The translations under genes were made by a program, and so were the position numbers. Positions 8,153-15,412 of a stretch of 64,000 nt of DNA are shown piece after piece. How positions within the stretch are numbered: the first letter of the stretch is position 1; each line of letters starts with the position of its first letter. The notes beneath the pieces are model-generated. The model was not told where the DNA came from, did not search any database, and saw nothing but the letters and a program-made list of their open reading frames with translations. The DNA is taken from the NCBI GenBank assembly GCA_040500365.1, contig CP148031.1, forward strand, positions 3,038,001-3,102,000, given 5' to 3'. Origin of the DNA: Dehalobacter alkaniphilus. GTDB lineage: Bacteria > Bacillota > Desulfitobacteriia > Desulfitobacteriales > Syntrophobotulaceae.

Positions 8153-9757
8153 TCACTGTTGATCAGACGCAACCTGGTATAAAGCCTCAAATTCACTGCC
8201 GCTCTTTTGACTTATAATCCTGTTTCCCCGATTCGCTTCAAGATGCTTAAGAATTTTATAGAGCATTTCGCGGTCTACTACAGACCCGTCTGCTTCAATT
8301 TCCAATGCAATTTCTTCAACCGTTAACCCTCCGGTTTTACATGCCCTTAGAACACGCAGGGCCAGGTTCTTTAATTGAATCATTTCCTGCGCACCTTTTT
8401 TAGCCATTTCTACAGCCGGTTGGTGATAAGCATTAACATGCACAAGCTGGGCATACATACTCACTGTACGTTCGTATAGGGCAATTAATACTCCGATCGT
8501 TACGGGGCTGAGGTCTCTCACTGTCAGCGTAATTGATTTTCGGCCCTTGTTTGACAGGGCATTCCTCGTCCCGAGCAGAAAAGCCTGCAAATAATCACCG
8601 CTGGTGCTTTCCTCGGCAATCTGGATTGAGTCTCCATCCCTGTCCTTCAGTACTTCTATGAAGGTCACAAAAAAGTTACCGGGCCCGTCCAGCAGCTGCT
8701 GGATATAGGAATGCTGATCACTTGTTCCTTTATTTCCAAGTACTGCAATTCCCTGATGGACAATATTTCCGTCCAAGTCCTTTTCTTTTCCCAGAGACTC
8801 CATGATCAATTGCTGAAGATATTTCGGGAAAAGCTCCAAACGGTCTTTATAAGGAAGGATAACCATCTGCTGCCCGCCTTTGCCGCCTGTCAGGACGTAC
8901 CACGCCAAGGCGGTAAGGGCAGCAGGGTTGCTTTTCGTATCCGTGTTCCTGGTCAGGGAGTTGCACTTCTTAGCCCCATCCAAAAGGCCACAAATATCAA
9001 TTCCCTGTAAAGCCAGCGGCAGCAGCCCCACAGCGGACAAGACAGAAGTCCGCCCGCCAACCCATTCCCAAACCGGGAAAGCGTCCAGCCAATCCTCTTT
9101 AATCCGGATCTGATCCAATCCGCTTCCTGGCTGGGTGATACTAACCGCATGACGGCTGAAGTCCAGCCCCCGGCTTATGTAAAAATGACGGACTTCTTCC
9201 ATTCCGTTGCGGGTTTCAACCGTGCCGCCACTTTTGGAGATTACGATCGTTAATGTTGCATCCGCCTTAGCATCCAGCTCAGCAAAAATACGGTCCATAC
9301 CGTCAGGATCTGTGTTATCGATAAAGTACAGCGAACAGGGATCACCTTTTTTCCCGAGTGCCTCGGAAACAAAACGCGGTCCTAAAGAAGATCCGCCAAT
9401 GCCAACAACAATAACGTTCCGGAAAGGGTGTCCGTTTTGACCACATACAGTACCCGCATGAACATCCTGCGCAAAACATAGAATACGGTGCAGGGTATCT
9501 TTGATTGCCGCGCCTATTTCCGGCTGTGGAGCTAATTCAGGATCACTCAGCCAATAATGCCCAACCATCCGCTGCTCGTCCGGGTTGGCAACCACTCCCT
9601 GTTCCAAGGCCTGAATCTGGTGATACATGTCCTGCAGGCGTAGTTCCATGTCATCCAGATACGTATCCGGAAATCCTGCGCGGCTGACATCCACCTGGAT
9701 TCCCAGCTCATCATCGAAATATAAATATTCCCGGAATTTCTGCCATTGTGACCTCAC
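8153..9757 (-). CDS. pgi: Glucose-6-phosphate isomerase, long form
   Basis: It converts glucose 6-phosphate and fructose 6-phosphate in glycolysis and gluconeogenesis. Visible signatures are VVGIGGSSLGPRF, SKSGGTVET, the VWEWVGGRTSVLSAVG block and QQLIMESLGKEKD. At 534 residues it is about 85 longer than the Bacillus enzyme. The last 60-70 residues (LTVEEIALEI...MLYKILKHLEAN...) look like a small helical, winged-helix-like tail, probably not catalytic. The start is GTG at 9757 with GAGGTG 8 bases upstream. The phosphoglucomutase gene follows directly. Confidence 0.93.
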   Translation of the reverse strand: MRSQWQKFREYLYFDDELGIQVDVSRAGFPDTYLDDMELRLQDMYHQIQALEQGVVANPDEQRMVGHYWLSDPELAPQPEIGAAIKDTLHRILCFAQDVHAGTVCGQNGHPFRNVIVVGIGGSSLGPRFVSEALGKKGDPCSLYFIDNTDPDGMDRIFAELDAKADATLTIVISKSGGTVETRNGMEEVRHFYISRGLDFSRHAVSITQPGSGLDQIRIKEDWLDAFPVWEWVGGRTSVLSAVGLLPLALQGIDICGLLDGAKKCNSLTRNTDTKSNPAALTALAWYVLTGGKGGQQMVILPYKDRLELFPKYLQQLIMESLGKEKDLDGNIVHQGIAVLGNKGTSDQHSYIQQLLDGPGNFFVTFIEVLKDRDGDSIQIAEESTSGDYLQAFLLGTRNALSNKGRKSITLTVRDLSPVTIGVLIALYERTVSMYAQLVHVNAYHQPAVEMAKKGAQEMIQLKNLALRVLRACKTGGLTVEEIALEIEADGSVVDREMLYKILKHLEANRGNRIISQKSGSEFEALYQVASDQQ

Positions 9758-9899
9758 AATGCAATCACCTCACCCATCGGTAATCATACTCTACCCTGGA
9801 CAATCCGATTCTATACCCGCGCCTGGCATCTAGTACAACGTTCCTGAAATAAATGCTCAAATATATGATTGCGTTAAACTCCCGGGTTGGCCTGTGCGC

Positions 9900-10034
9900 C
9901 ACAATTCCGCTTCCGGCTGTTGCGCCATCCGTGGCTTGTCGCTCCTTGCCCTCCATGGCACCGCGACATTAGTCCATCCATGGACGTTAACAGCCGCGCT
10001 TCGCCTCCATGCTCCGCTTAACGCTGGAATTGTG
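9900..10034. repeat. Nested inverted-repeat (structured) intergenic element
   Basis: In the 500-base gap between pgi and the zinc-ribbon gene, a GC-richer block is framed by CACAATTCC (9900-9908) and GGAATTGTG (10026-10034). Inside it are nested GGCTGTT/AACAGCC (9915-9921 with 9989-9995) and TGTCGC/GCGACA (9937-9942 with 9963-9968), plus a local GTCCAT/ATGGAC hairpin (9972-9985). This would fold into a long branched stem. It may be a dispersed REP/MITE-like repeat or a structured RNA. No coding potential is convincing; the small frame across it looks fortuitous. The flanks of the gap (9758-9899, 10035-10166) show nothing recognisable. Confidence 0.5.
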
Positions 10035-10166
10035 ACCCCCAGACCTAATTTAGGGTAATCAAGCTTGTATGAATTATTTGAGCAGGGAATTTGAGAACGT
10101 TATTTTCATTATAGCTGAGATGGACGAAAAAGTATTGCGCAATTTGTCGTGTCAAACAACCAATAA

Positions 10167-10207
10167 AAGCTGCCGCTTAATGACCATTTTCATTGCGCAG
10201 CAGCCTT
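10167..10207 (-). terminator. Hairpin terminator after the zinc-ribbon gene
   Basis: An imperfect stem (AAGGCTGCTGCGCAATGA pairing with TCATTAAGCGGCAGCTT on the minus strand) is followed by TTATTG. It lies about 65 bases downstream of the small zinc-ribbon stop codon. Confidence 0.5.
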
Positions 10208-10273
10208 ATTTTATCTTTTATACATTTTATACACCATAGATTATACACCACAGAACAACTTCAAAAATCAAAA

Positions 10274-10414
10274 TCAGCCGTTAAAATTGCCGCATGGTTT
10301 TGCTTCAACCTTCGTCTCGTTGAGTTTACAGTCTTCACATACCTTCTGTCCGTTAACTTCATAGATATCATCTTCTTGAACTTCCTGACCGCATTTTGAA
10401 CATTTGTCCATCAT
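10274..10414 (-). CDS. Small zinc-ribbon protein (46 residues)
   Basis: This short gene starts at an ATG (10414) with GGAGG 6 bases upstream and ends at TGA 10274. The protein has two CxxC knuckles (C5/C8 and C26/C29) 17 residues apart, a typical four-cysteine zinc ribbon, and an additional C41. Such mini zinc-ribbon proteins are common in clostridia and have no established role; DNA, RNA or protein binding are all possible. It lies 22 bases after queC on the same strand and could be the last gene of the queuosine operon. Confidence 0.7.
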   Translation of the reverse strand: MMDKCSKCGQEVQEDDIYEVNGQKVCEDCKLNETKVEAKPCGNFNG

Positions 10415-10436
10415 GCTCTTCCTCCTTCATTTCAAG

Positions 10437-11153
10437 TCATGATTTATCCTTATGTTCATTAATATGATCTATCTCTTGATTTTCAAACGTATGATTGGAT
10501 TCTTTGCTGCAATATCTTTGATATCCCTTTTTCCGCAGCAGGCACGCAGGACATTCCCCGCACCCATCACCTTTGATACCGTTATAACAGGTCAGCGTCT
10601 CTTCTTGAATCATTGCAAGCACACCGAGATCGTCAGCCAGTTTCCAGGTTTCCGCCTTGTCGATCCACATCAGAGGGGTATGAATCACAAATTCGTAATC
10701 CATGGCGAGATTAAGGGTTACATTCAGGGACTTAACAAAAATATCCCGACAGTCCGGATAACCGCTGTAATCACTCTGAGAAACGCCGGTGATCAAATGT
10801 CTTATTCCCCTCTGTTTGGCAAAAACAGCTGCAAACGACAGAAAGAGCATATTCCTGCCGTCCACAAATGTGTTCGGTAACCGGTCGGCCGGCGAATTTT
10901 TCTCAACTTCAATCTCCGGCCTGGTCAACGAATTCGGTGCAAGCTGATTTAATAAACCGAGATCCAGCAGATGATGCTCAATCTGGTGCTTAGCACATAT
11001 TTCTCTGGCACAATCCAATTCCAGCCGGTGTTTTTGCCCATAATCAAAGGACAGGGCAATGACTTCTGCAAATAACTGTCTGGCCCAAAAAAGACAGGTC
11101 GTACTGTCCTGGCCGCCGCTAAAAATGACCAAAGCTTTTTCATTTTTTTGCAT
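10437..11153 (-). CDS. queC: 7-cyano-7-deazaguanine synthase QueC
   Basis: It converts 7-carboxy-7-deazaguanine to preQ0 with ATP and ammonia, in the queuosine tRNA-modification pathway. The N-terminal PP-loop SGGQDS is at residues 12-17. The C-terminal zinc site is visible as the cysteine cluster in TCYNGIKGDGCGECPACLLR (about 193-212). The length of 238 fits the family. The ATG follows AGGAG at 9 bases and lies 4 bases after the queE stop. It is the third gene of queD-queE-queC, under the upstream preQ1 riboswitch. Confidence 0.95.
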   Translation of the reverse strand: MQKNEKALVIFSGGQDSTTCLFWARQLFAEVIALSFDYGQKHRLELDCAREICAKHQIEHHLLDLGLLNQLAPNSLTRPEIEVEKNSPADRLPNTFVDGRNMLFLSFAAVFAKQRGIRHLITGVSQSDYSGYPDCRDIFVKSLNVTLNLAMDYEFVIHTPLMWIDKAETWKLADDLGVLAMIQEETLTCYNGIKGDGCGECPACLLRKKGYQRYCSKESNHTFENQEIDHINEHKDKS

Positions 11154-11157
11154 GAGC

Positions 11158-11838
11158 TTATACTCCTCTCTTTTCCGGATTCCAGATCACTTTATGTAGC
11201 TGAAGCTGCAAGCGCACCCCATTCATTTGATGCACAATCATAAATTTAACGATCTCAGACGGCGCAATTTTTGCAAAAACAGGACTGATAAATACCGCAG
11301 TTTTCTTGATCAGGCCGTAGGTACTTATGATTTCGCACGCCCTTGCCAGGTCGTTTTGATCGCCAACCACGAATTTCACGGCATCCCGGCATGTCAGAAC
11401 CTCAAAATTCGCTAAAACCATCTTGTCCTCCATACCGCTCGAAGCAAGCTTGTAGTCCATCGTAAATCCCAGACGGCGATTAGCCTCTGTGCAAAAGGGC
11501 TTCAGGCTGACGCTGCCATTCGTTTCAATCTCGACGGAAAGTGCCGGATCCTGGCACATTAAGTCGGTTAGCGCTGCAATACCAGGTTGTATCAACGGCT
11601 CCCCGCCTGTCAACGTGACGTTCTTTATACCTGTGGCCTGGACCTGTTTATAGAGCTCCGCTCCCGTCATTTCCCGGTAAGAAACATCCGCTTCATTAGC
11701 CCAGCGGGTGTCACAGTAAGTACATTGCAGATTGCACCCGACAAATCTAACAAAAACAGCCACTTCTCCTGCCCGCGGTCCCTCTCCGTTAATGCTTGAA
11801 AAAATTTCTGCAACCCTGTATTTCATCCGAATCACCAT
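11158..11838 (-). CDS. queE: 7-carboxy-7-deazaguanine synthase QueE (radical SAM)
   Basis: This radical SAM enzyme rearranges 6-carboxytetrahydropterin to 7-carboxy-7-deazaguanine. The CxxxCxxC motif that binds the [4Fe-4S] cluster is C35-C39-C42, and SAM binding is indicated by TLTGGEPL near residue 75. The N-terminus SSINGEGPRAG is typical. The first ATG (11838) overlaps the queD stop (ATGGTGA); a second ATG at 11826 would give a more typical MKYRVAEIF start, and I cannot decide between them. Genes on both sides belong to the same pathway. Confidence 0.94.
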   Translation of the reverse strand: MVIRMKYRVAEIFSSINGEGPRAGEVAVFVRFVGCNLQCTYCDTRWANEADVSYREMTGAELYKQVQATGIKNVTLTGGEPLIQPGIAALTDLMCQDPALSVEIETNGSVSLKPFCTEANRRLGFTMDYKLASSGMEDKMVLANFEVLTCRDAVKFVVGDQNDLARACEIISTYGLIKKTAVFISPVFAKIAPSEIVKFMIVHQMNGVRLQLQLHKVIWNPEKRGV

Positions 11839-12257
11839 CTGCCTTCATAGACCGCGCAATTCGCGGGCGTTTCGAATACACTGACCCTGGTCATTTGATA
11901 TCCTTTATCGGCCAAAGCCTCGTAAAAGCACCTGGCAAAATTTTCGGCTGTTGTCCTGAAAGGCACCTCAATGACCCGGAATCCGTCCTGAATAAGATGT
12001 TCCAGCGTACTTTTTCGCAGCGTTCCGTTTTCCACAAGCAAAGCATGATCGTAGTCATCCGCCAGCTGTTTGAGATCCGCTTTCAGCTGGCTGAAATCAA
12101 CAATCATCCCCCTGGCTTCTCCTTCATCTGCGAGTGTTTCAGATTCGATTTCCACAACCACTCGCCAGCTGTGGCCATGAATGTTCCGGCACTTGCCTGG
12201 ATGGCCTGCCAGAAAGTGCGCGCTGTCAAAACTGTTTTCCACCTTCAACATGTACAT
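11832..12257 (-). CDS. queD: 6-carboxy-5,6,7,8-tetrahydropterin synthase QueD
   Basis: It converts 7,8-dihydroneopterin triphosphate to 6-carboxytetrahydropterin, the first dedicated step toward queuosine. Zinc ligands H14, H27 and H29 and catalytic C23 are visible in SAHFLAGHPGKCRNIHGHSW, with DFSQLK and DYDHALL further on. The start chosen is ATG 12257, 9 bases after GGGGAGG; the longest frame would run 17 residues into the leader. It is the first gene of queDEC, directly downstream of the attenuator region. No GTP cyclohydrolase gene is in the window. Confidence 0.93.
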   Translation of the reverse strand: MYMLKVENSFDSAHFLAGHPGKCRNIHGHSWRVVVEIESETLADEGEARGMIVDFSQLKADLKQLADDYDHALLVENGTLRKSTLEHLIQDGFRVIEVPFRTTAENFARCFYEALADKGYQMTRVSVFETPANCAVYEGRW

Positions 12258-12280
12258 ATCATGCAACCTCCCCAAGAAAC

Positions 12281-12300
12281 AAAAAAAGAGCTGCTGCTCT
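12281..12300 (-). terminator. Second leader hairpin with U tract, upstream of queD
   Basis: The hairpin AGAGC-AGCA-GCTCT is followed by seven T on the minus strand and lies between the riboswitch terminator and the queD ribosome site. Its short strong stem and U tract are those of an intrinsic terminator, so it may provide a second check on transcription of queDEC. Confidence 0.6.
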
Positions 12301-12305
12301 CCAAA

Positions 12306-12330
12306 CAAAAAAACTACCCAAGACGGTAGT
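12306..12330 (-). terminator. Riboswitch-controlled intrinsic terminator
   Basis: The stem ACTACC/GGGTAGT, with a GTCTT loop and a T7 tract on the minus strand, begins directly after the 3' tail of the aptamer. This arrangement is usual for preQ1-I riboswitches that act by transcription attenuation. Confidence 0.75.
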
Positions 12331-12375
12331 GGTCCTAGTTTTGTTTAGAGACAGGATGGATTTCGAACTGTCTTT
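12331..12375 (-). promoter_or_regulatory. preQ1-I riboswitch aptamer (queDEC leader)
   Basis: On the minus strand a 5-bp stem GACAG/CTGTC encloses a 13-base loop beginning TTCGAAAT. An A-rich tail TAAACAAAACTAGG follows and could pair back into the loop as an H-type pseudoknot. The compact size, the position of the loop and a tail closely resembling the AACAAAACAAGG of the known Thermoanaerobacter aptamer, together with the downstream queD-queE-queC genes, support a class I preQ1 riboswitch. It is expected to reduce operon transcription when preQ1 is abundant. Ligand contacts were not modelled. Confidence 0.75.
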
Positions 12376-12573
12376 ATTTTATTCATAAATTAAGCATATC
12401 ATGCCAACGTTGATCTGTAAATGAGCTTTGTTGGTATTTGGGGAAGACGGCTTTTGAAGATTGCTTTGAAGATTGCTTTGAAGATTGCTTCTTTTGAATT
12501 TATACTTTTTATTATACAATGATAGGATAGAATTTAGGGAAATAGATTCGGATAAAGAATAGGAGAATAAAGG
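12376..12573. other. Divergent intergenic region with 12-bp triple repeat
   Basis: Between the queDEC leader and the pyrophosphatase gene there are three exact tandem copies of TTTGAAGATTGC (12453-12464, 12465-12476, 12477-12488). A partial fourth (TTCTTTTGAA) follows, then an AT-rich stretch with TATACAAT-like -10 candidates. The promoters of both flanking transcripts must lie here, but I could not assign them with good spacing. Confidence 0.5.
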
Positions 12574-14211
12574 ATGGATAAATTAGTATTTGTCACCGGG
12601 CATAAGAATCCGGATACAGATTCCATATGTTCTGCAATCGCCTACGCGGAACTCAAAAAAAAACTCGGCGTGAATGCTGTGCCCAAAAGGCTCGGTGATA
12701 TTAACCGGGAAACTGAATTTGTTCTGAAGCATTTCGGCGTCGAAATTCCGGAACATCTTTTTACAGTCAAAACCCAGGTGGCAGATTTAAACGTTGATCA
12801 GGCTTTTCCCGTATCATCGGATATTTCGATTAAAACAGCCTGGCACCTTATGAAAAAAAACAATATCAAAACGATTCCCGTTATTGATGATCATGAGCGG
12901 CTTTTAGGAATTGTAACCCTATCCGATATTACCAATAATTATATGGATGCCTTGGACAACAACACCATCGCTTCAACGAGAACGACCCTGCGCAATATAG
13001 CCGAAACGCTGAATGCGACATTGATCTGCGGTTCCCAAGAAGATTTCGAGACGACCGGCAAGGTTGTGGTTGCTGCTGTTGAACCCGATGACTTGCATTC
13101 GTTTGTTGAGCCGGGTGATATTGTGATCACAGGAAACCGGCTGGATATCCAGTTGAAAGCTCTGGAATACGGTACCACCTGCCTGATCCTCACCTGCGGC
13201 GGGGATCCGTCACAGGAGCTGATCGAAGAAGCCCGCAGCAGGAATATTGTTTTGTTGACGACTCCGATTGACACCTATACGACCGTAAGACTGGTGAATC
13301 AGAGCATACCGGTAGGTGCCGTCATGACCAGCCAGAACCTTATATCGTTTAACATTGATGACTTTATTGATGATATTCAGGATAAAATGTTAAAAACCAG
13401 ATATCGGAGCTATCCAATTGTTGATGACAATAACCGGATCCAAGGATTTATCTCCAGATATCATCTGATTTCACAGAGAAAGAAAAACGTAATTCTGGTG
13501 GATCACAACGAAAAATCCCAGACTGTCAATGGCATTGAAGAGGCAGAAATCCTTGAGATTATCGATCACCATCGACTCGGTGATATTCAGACGGCCAGTC
13601 CGATTTTCCTTCGTAACGAACCGGTAGGCAGTACCTCGACGATTGTTGCCAATATGTTTTTTGAGATGGGAATTCGTCCTTCGAAGAGCATCGCCGGAAT
13701 TCTTTGCTCCGCCATCCTGTCCGATACGCTGAAATTCAAATCTCCGACCAGTACCTACGTCGACAAGATGACGGCCGAAAAGCTGGCAGAAATAGCCGGG
13801 ATTGACGATATGGACAAGTACGCCAATCAAATGTTCAAAGAAGGCTCTTCTCTGCAGGGAAAAACACTAAAGGAGATATTTTATCAGGATTTTAAAGATT
13901 ATACCTTTGGCAAATACAGGGTTGGAATCGGGCAGGTCTTCACCATGGACAGGGAAAAGATCTCGGAGATGGAAGATTCGCTGATTGCGTTCATGAAACA
14001 GCTTTGTGCCGAAAAAGGCTACCATTTGCTGATGCTTTTTGTGACCGATATTCTTGACCAGGCCTCAGAAGTCTTATTTTCCGGAGAAGAAAAAGAATTA
14101 ATCTCGCTTGCTTTTAACGTTGATCTGGGTGAAAACAGCGTCTGCCTGCCCGGCATCGTTTCCAGAAAGAAACAGGTTGTTCCTTTAATTTCAGCGGCTG
14201 TTGACAAATGA
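12574..14211 (+). CDS. Manganese-dependent inorganic pyrophosphatase with CBS and DRTGG domains
   Basis: This family II pyrophosphatase of the DHH superfamily hydrolyses PPi to phosphate in the cytoplasm. N-terminal metal ligands are in HKNPDTDS (H10, D14, D16). The core is split by a regulatory insert: CBS (about 70-125), DRTGG (about 130-245) and a second CBS (about 250-305). The DHH motif IIDHHRLGD follows near 330, then the DHHA2 domain to residue 545. CBS-PPases of this design are allosterically controlled by adenine nucleotides and diadenosine polyphosphates. The ATG follows AGGAG at 8 bases. The gene stands alone on the plus strand. Confidence 0.92.
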   Translation: MDKLVFVTGHKNPDTDSICSAIAYAELKKKLGVNAVPKRLGDINRETEFVLKHFGVEIPEHLFTVKTQVADLNVDQAFPVSSDISIKTAWHLMKKNNIKTIPVIDDHERLLGIVTLSDITNNYMDALDNNTIASTRTTLRNIAETLNATLICGSQEDFETTGKVVVAAVEPDDLHSFVEPGDIVITGNRLDIQLKALEYGTTCLILTCGGDPSQELIEEARSRNIVLLTTPIDTYTTVRLVNQSIPVGAVMTSQNLISFNIDDFIDDIQDKMLKTRYRSYPIVDDNNRIQGFISRYHLISQRKKNVILVDHNEKSQTVNGIEEAEILEIIDHHRLGDIQTASPIFLRNEPVGSTSTIVANMFFEMGIRPSKSIAGILCSAILSDTLKFKSPTSTYVDKMTAEKLAEIAGIDDMDKYANQMFKEGSSLQGKTLKEIFYQDFKDYTFGKYRVGIGQVFTMDREKISEMEDSLIAFMKQLCAEKGYHLLMLFVTDILDQASEVLFSGEEKELISLAFNVDLGENSVCLPGIVSRKKQVVPLISAAVDK

Positions 14212-14212
14212 T

Positions 14213-15112
14213 TTATTTTAACAATAAGTTCAACAGCCCAATCACGAAACCAATCAAGGCTCCCAGATTAACAACGGCGTTCAGCTCGTTTTTCATTACC
14301 GAAAGCACAAGTCTCTCAATCTCCAGAACATCCATATCATTTACCTTTTTTTCGACAACACCGGCTATATCAAACTGTTTGATATAGCCTCCAAGCTTTT
14401 TCTGCACGAATACCGAATAGATTCTGTCAACCATACCGGTAAGATGTTTCTCCTCAATCTCAATTTTTTGCATGAATGTCGCTAAGGGCTGATTCTCAAG
14501 AACCGCCAGTTCTTCTCTCACGATTGACCGGATCATGTCCTGACCGTTTTCCTGGATGTATGCATCTACCTTTGCTCCGATCGGAGAAGCCACGGACGCA
14601 ATCAATTGGTCATTGACCATCAACGCGAGCATCGTCCCATGGATCTTTTCCTTAATTGCTCTTCTGCCCTCCCGTGCAATGATTGTCCCGATATCCATCC
14701 TGGAAACTCCGGACATGATCTTGCTGCAAATGATGTTTTCGGCTTGTTCTCTCAGAACCTGATAGGCATCCTGTGAAACAAACCCAGCGAAGATATTTTT
14801 TAGAGTATGATGCTCATCCATTTCATAAAGTGAGCTGCCAATTTCCTGAACGATTGCGTTTTTTATGTTTTCTGACAAGAACATATTCTCTACATCTTTA
14901 CTGGTTAAAAGGTTGTTCCCGACCGCATTGCCCAATGCTTTGGCAAGCTGCCCCTTTCTCTTTGGAAAAATGCCGGGAGTAAACGGCAATGTCCAATTCC
15001 CAATTTTAATCGGGTTGATGGGCCGAAAGAGCATCTTAACCGCAATGTAGTTTGTGACATAACCGATTATAGCGCCGATAATCGGGCCTGCTGCAATTTG
15101 AATTAGATTCAT
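14213..15112 (-). CDS. DUF445 family membrane protein
   Basis: This 299-residue protein has a hydrophobic N-terminal segment (about 5-25) followed by the family hallmark YVTNYIAVKMLFRP and LPFTPGIFPKRKGQLA. A long amphipathic helical middle region comes next, then a C-terminal membrane segment (about 280-298). It matches DUF445, the YheB/YtaF-type proteins of Firmicutes, anchored at both ends. The function is not established; cell-envelope or spore roles have been suggested for relatives. It is convergent with the pyrophosphatase gene, the stops being 1 base apart, with no terminator room. The start has GAGGAG 9 bases upstream. Confidence 0.8.
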   Translation of the reverse strand: MNLIQIAAGPIIGAIIGYVTNYIAVKMLFRPINPIKIGNWTLPFTPGIFPKRKGQLAKALGNAVGNNLLTSKDVENMFLSENIKNAIVQEIGSSLYEMDEHHTLKNIFAGFVSQDAYQVLREQAENIICSKIMSGVSRMDIGTIIAREGRRAIKEKIHGTMLALMVNDQLIASVASPIGAKVDAYIQENGQDMIRSIVREELAVLENQPLATFMQKIEIEEKHLTGMVDRIYSVFVQKKLGGYIKQFDIAGVVEKKVNDMDVLEIERLVLSVMKNELNAVVNLGALIGFVIGLLNLLLK

Positions 15113-15200
15113 TGATGATTCTCCTCTGAATAAATTGGAATAAATAAGTACGGATTCGCAATACCAATGTATATTTTAGCGATTATTCAATTATTTGTAT

Positions 15201-15278
15201 AGCTATAATTGTACAGCTATAATTGTTGACAAACAAAGGGAATTTGACGTATACTTCTTATATACCCCCTCGGGGTAT
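15201..15278 (+). promoter_or_regulatory. Promoter with CsoR/CstR-like operator upstream of the corrinoid activator
   Basis: A -35 TTGACA (15226-15231) and -10 TATACT (15250-15255) are 18 bases apart. Seven bases after the -10, covering the likely transcription start, is the inverted repeat ATACCCC-CTC-GGGGTAT (15262-15278). AT-flanked G/C tracts in this geometry resemble operators of the CsoR/CstR/RcnR family. Two exact copies of AGCTATAATTGT (15201-15212 and 15215-15226) abut the -35. A simple RNA hairpin is an alternative reading. No CsoR-family gene is in the window. The leader from 15279 to 15412 shows no other signal. Confidence 0.5.
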
Positions 15279-15412
15279 TGGGCTGCGTTCTATACCATTT
15301 GAGGGTACCTCACCGAATCCATATCAATATTATTTCAATCAATGAAGAACATTGCAGCGGGGATAAATACCAGTAAAGAAATACACTCAATAACTGGGGA
15401 GGGTTTCAGCAA

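Noticed and set aside
9765..9956. 63-codon open frame on the minus strand across the structured element
   Set aside because: It overlaps the inverted-repeat block, has no ribosome site, and its sequence is explained by the palindromic DNA.
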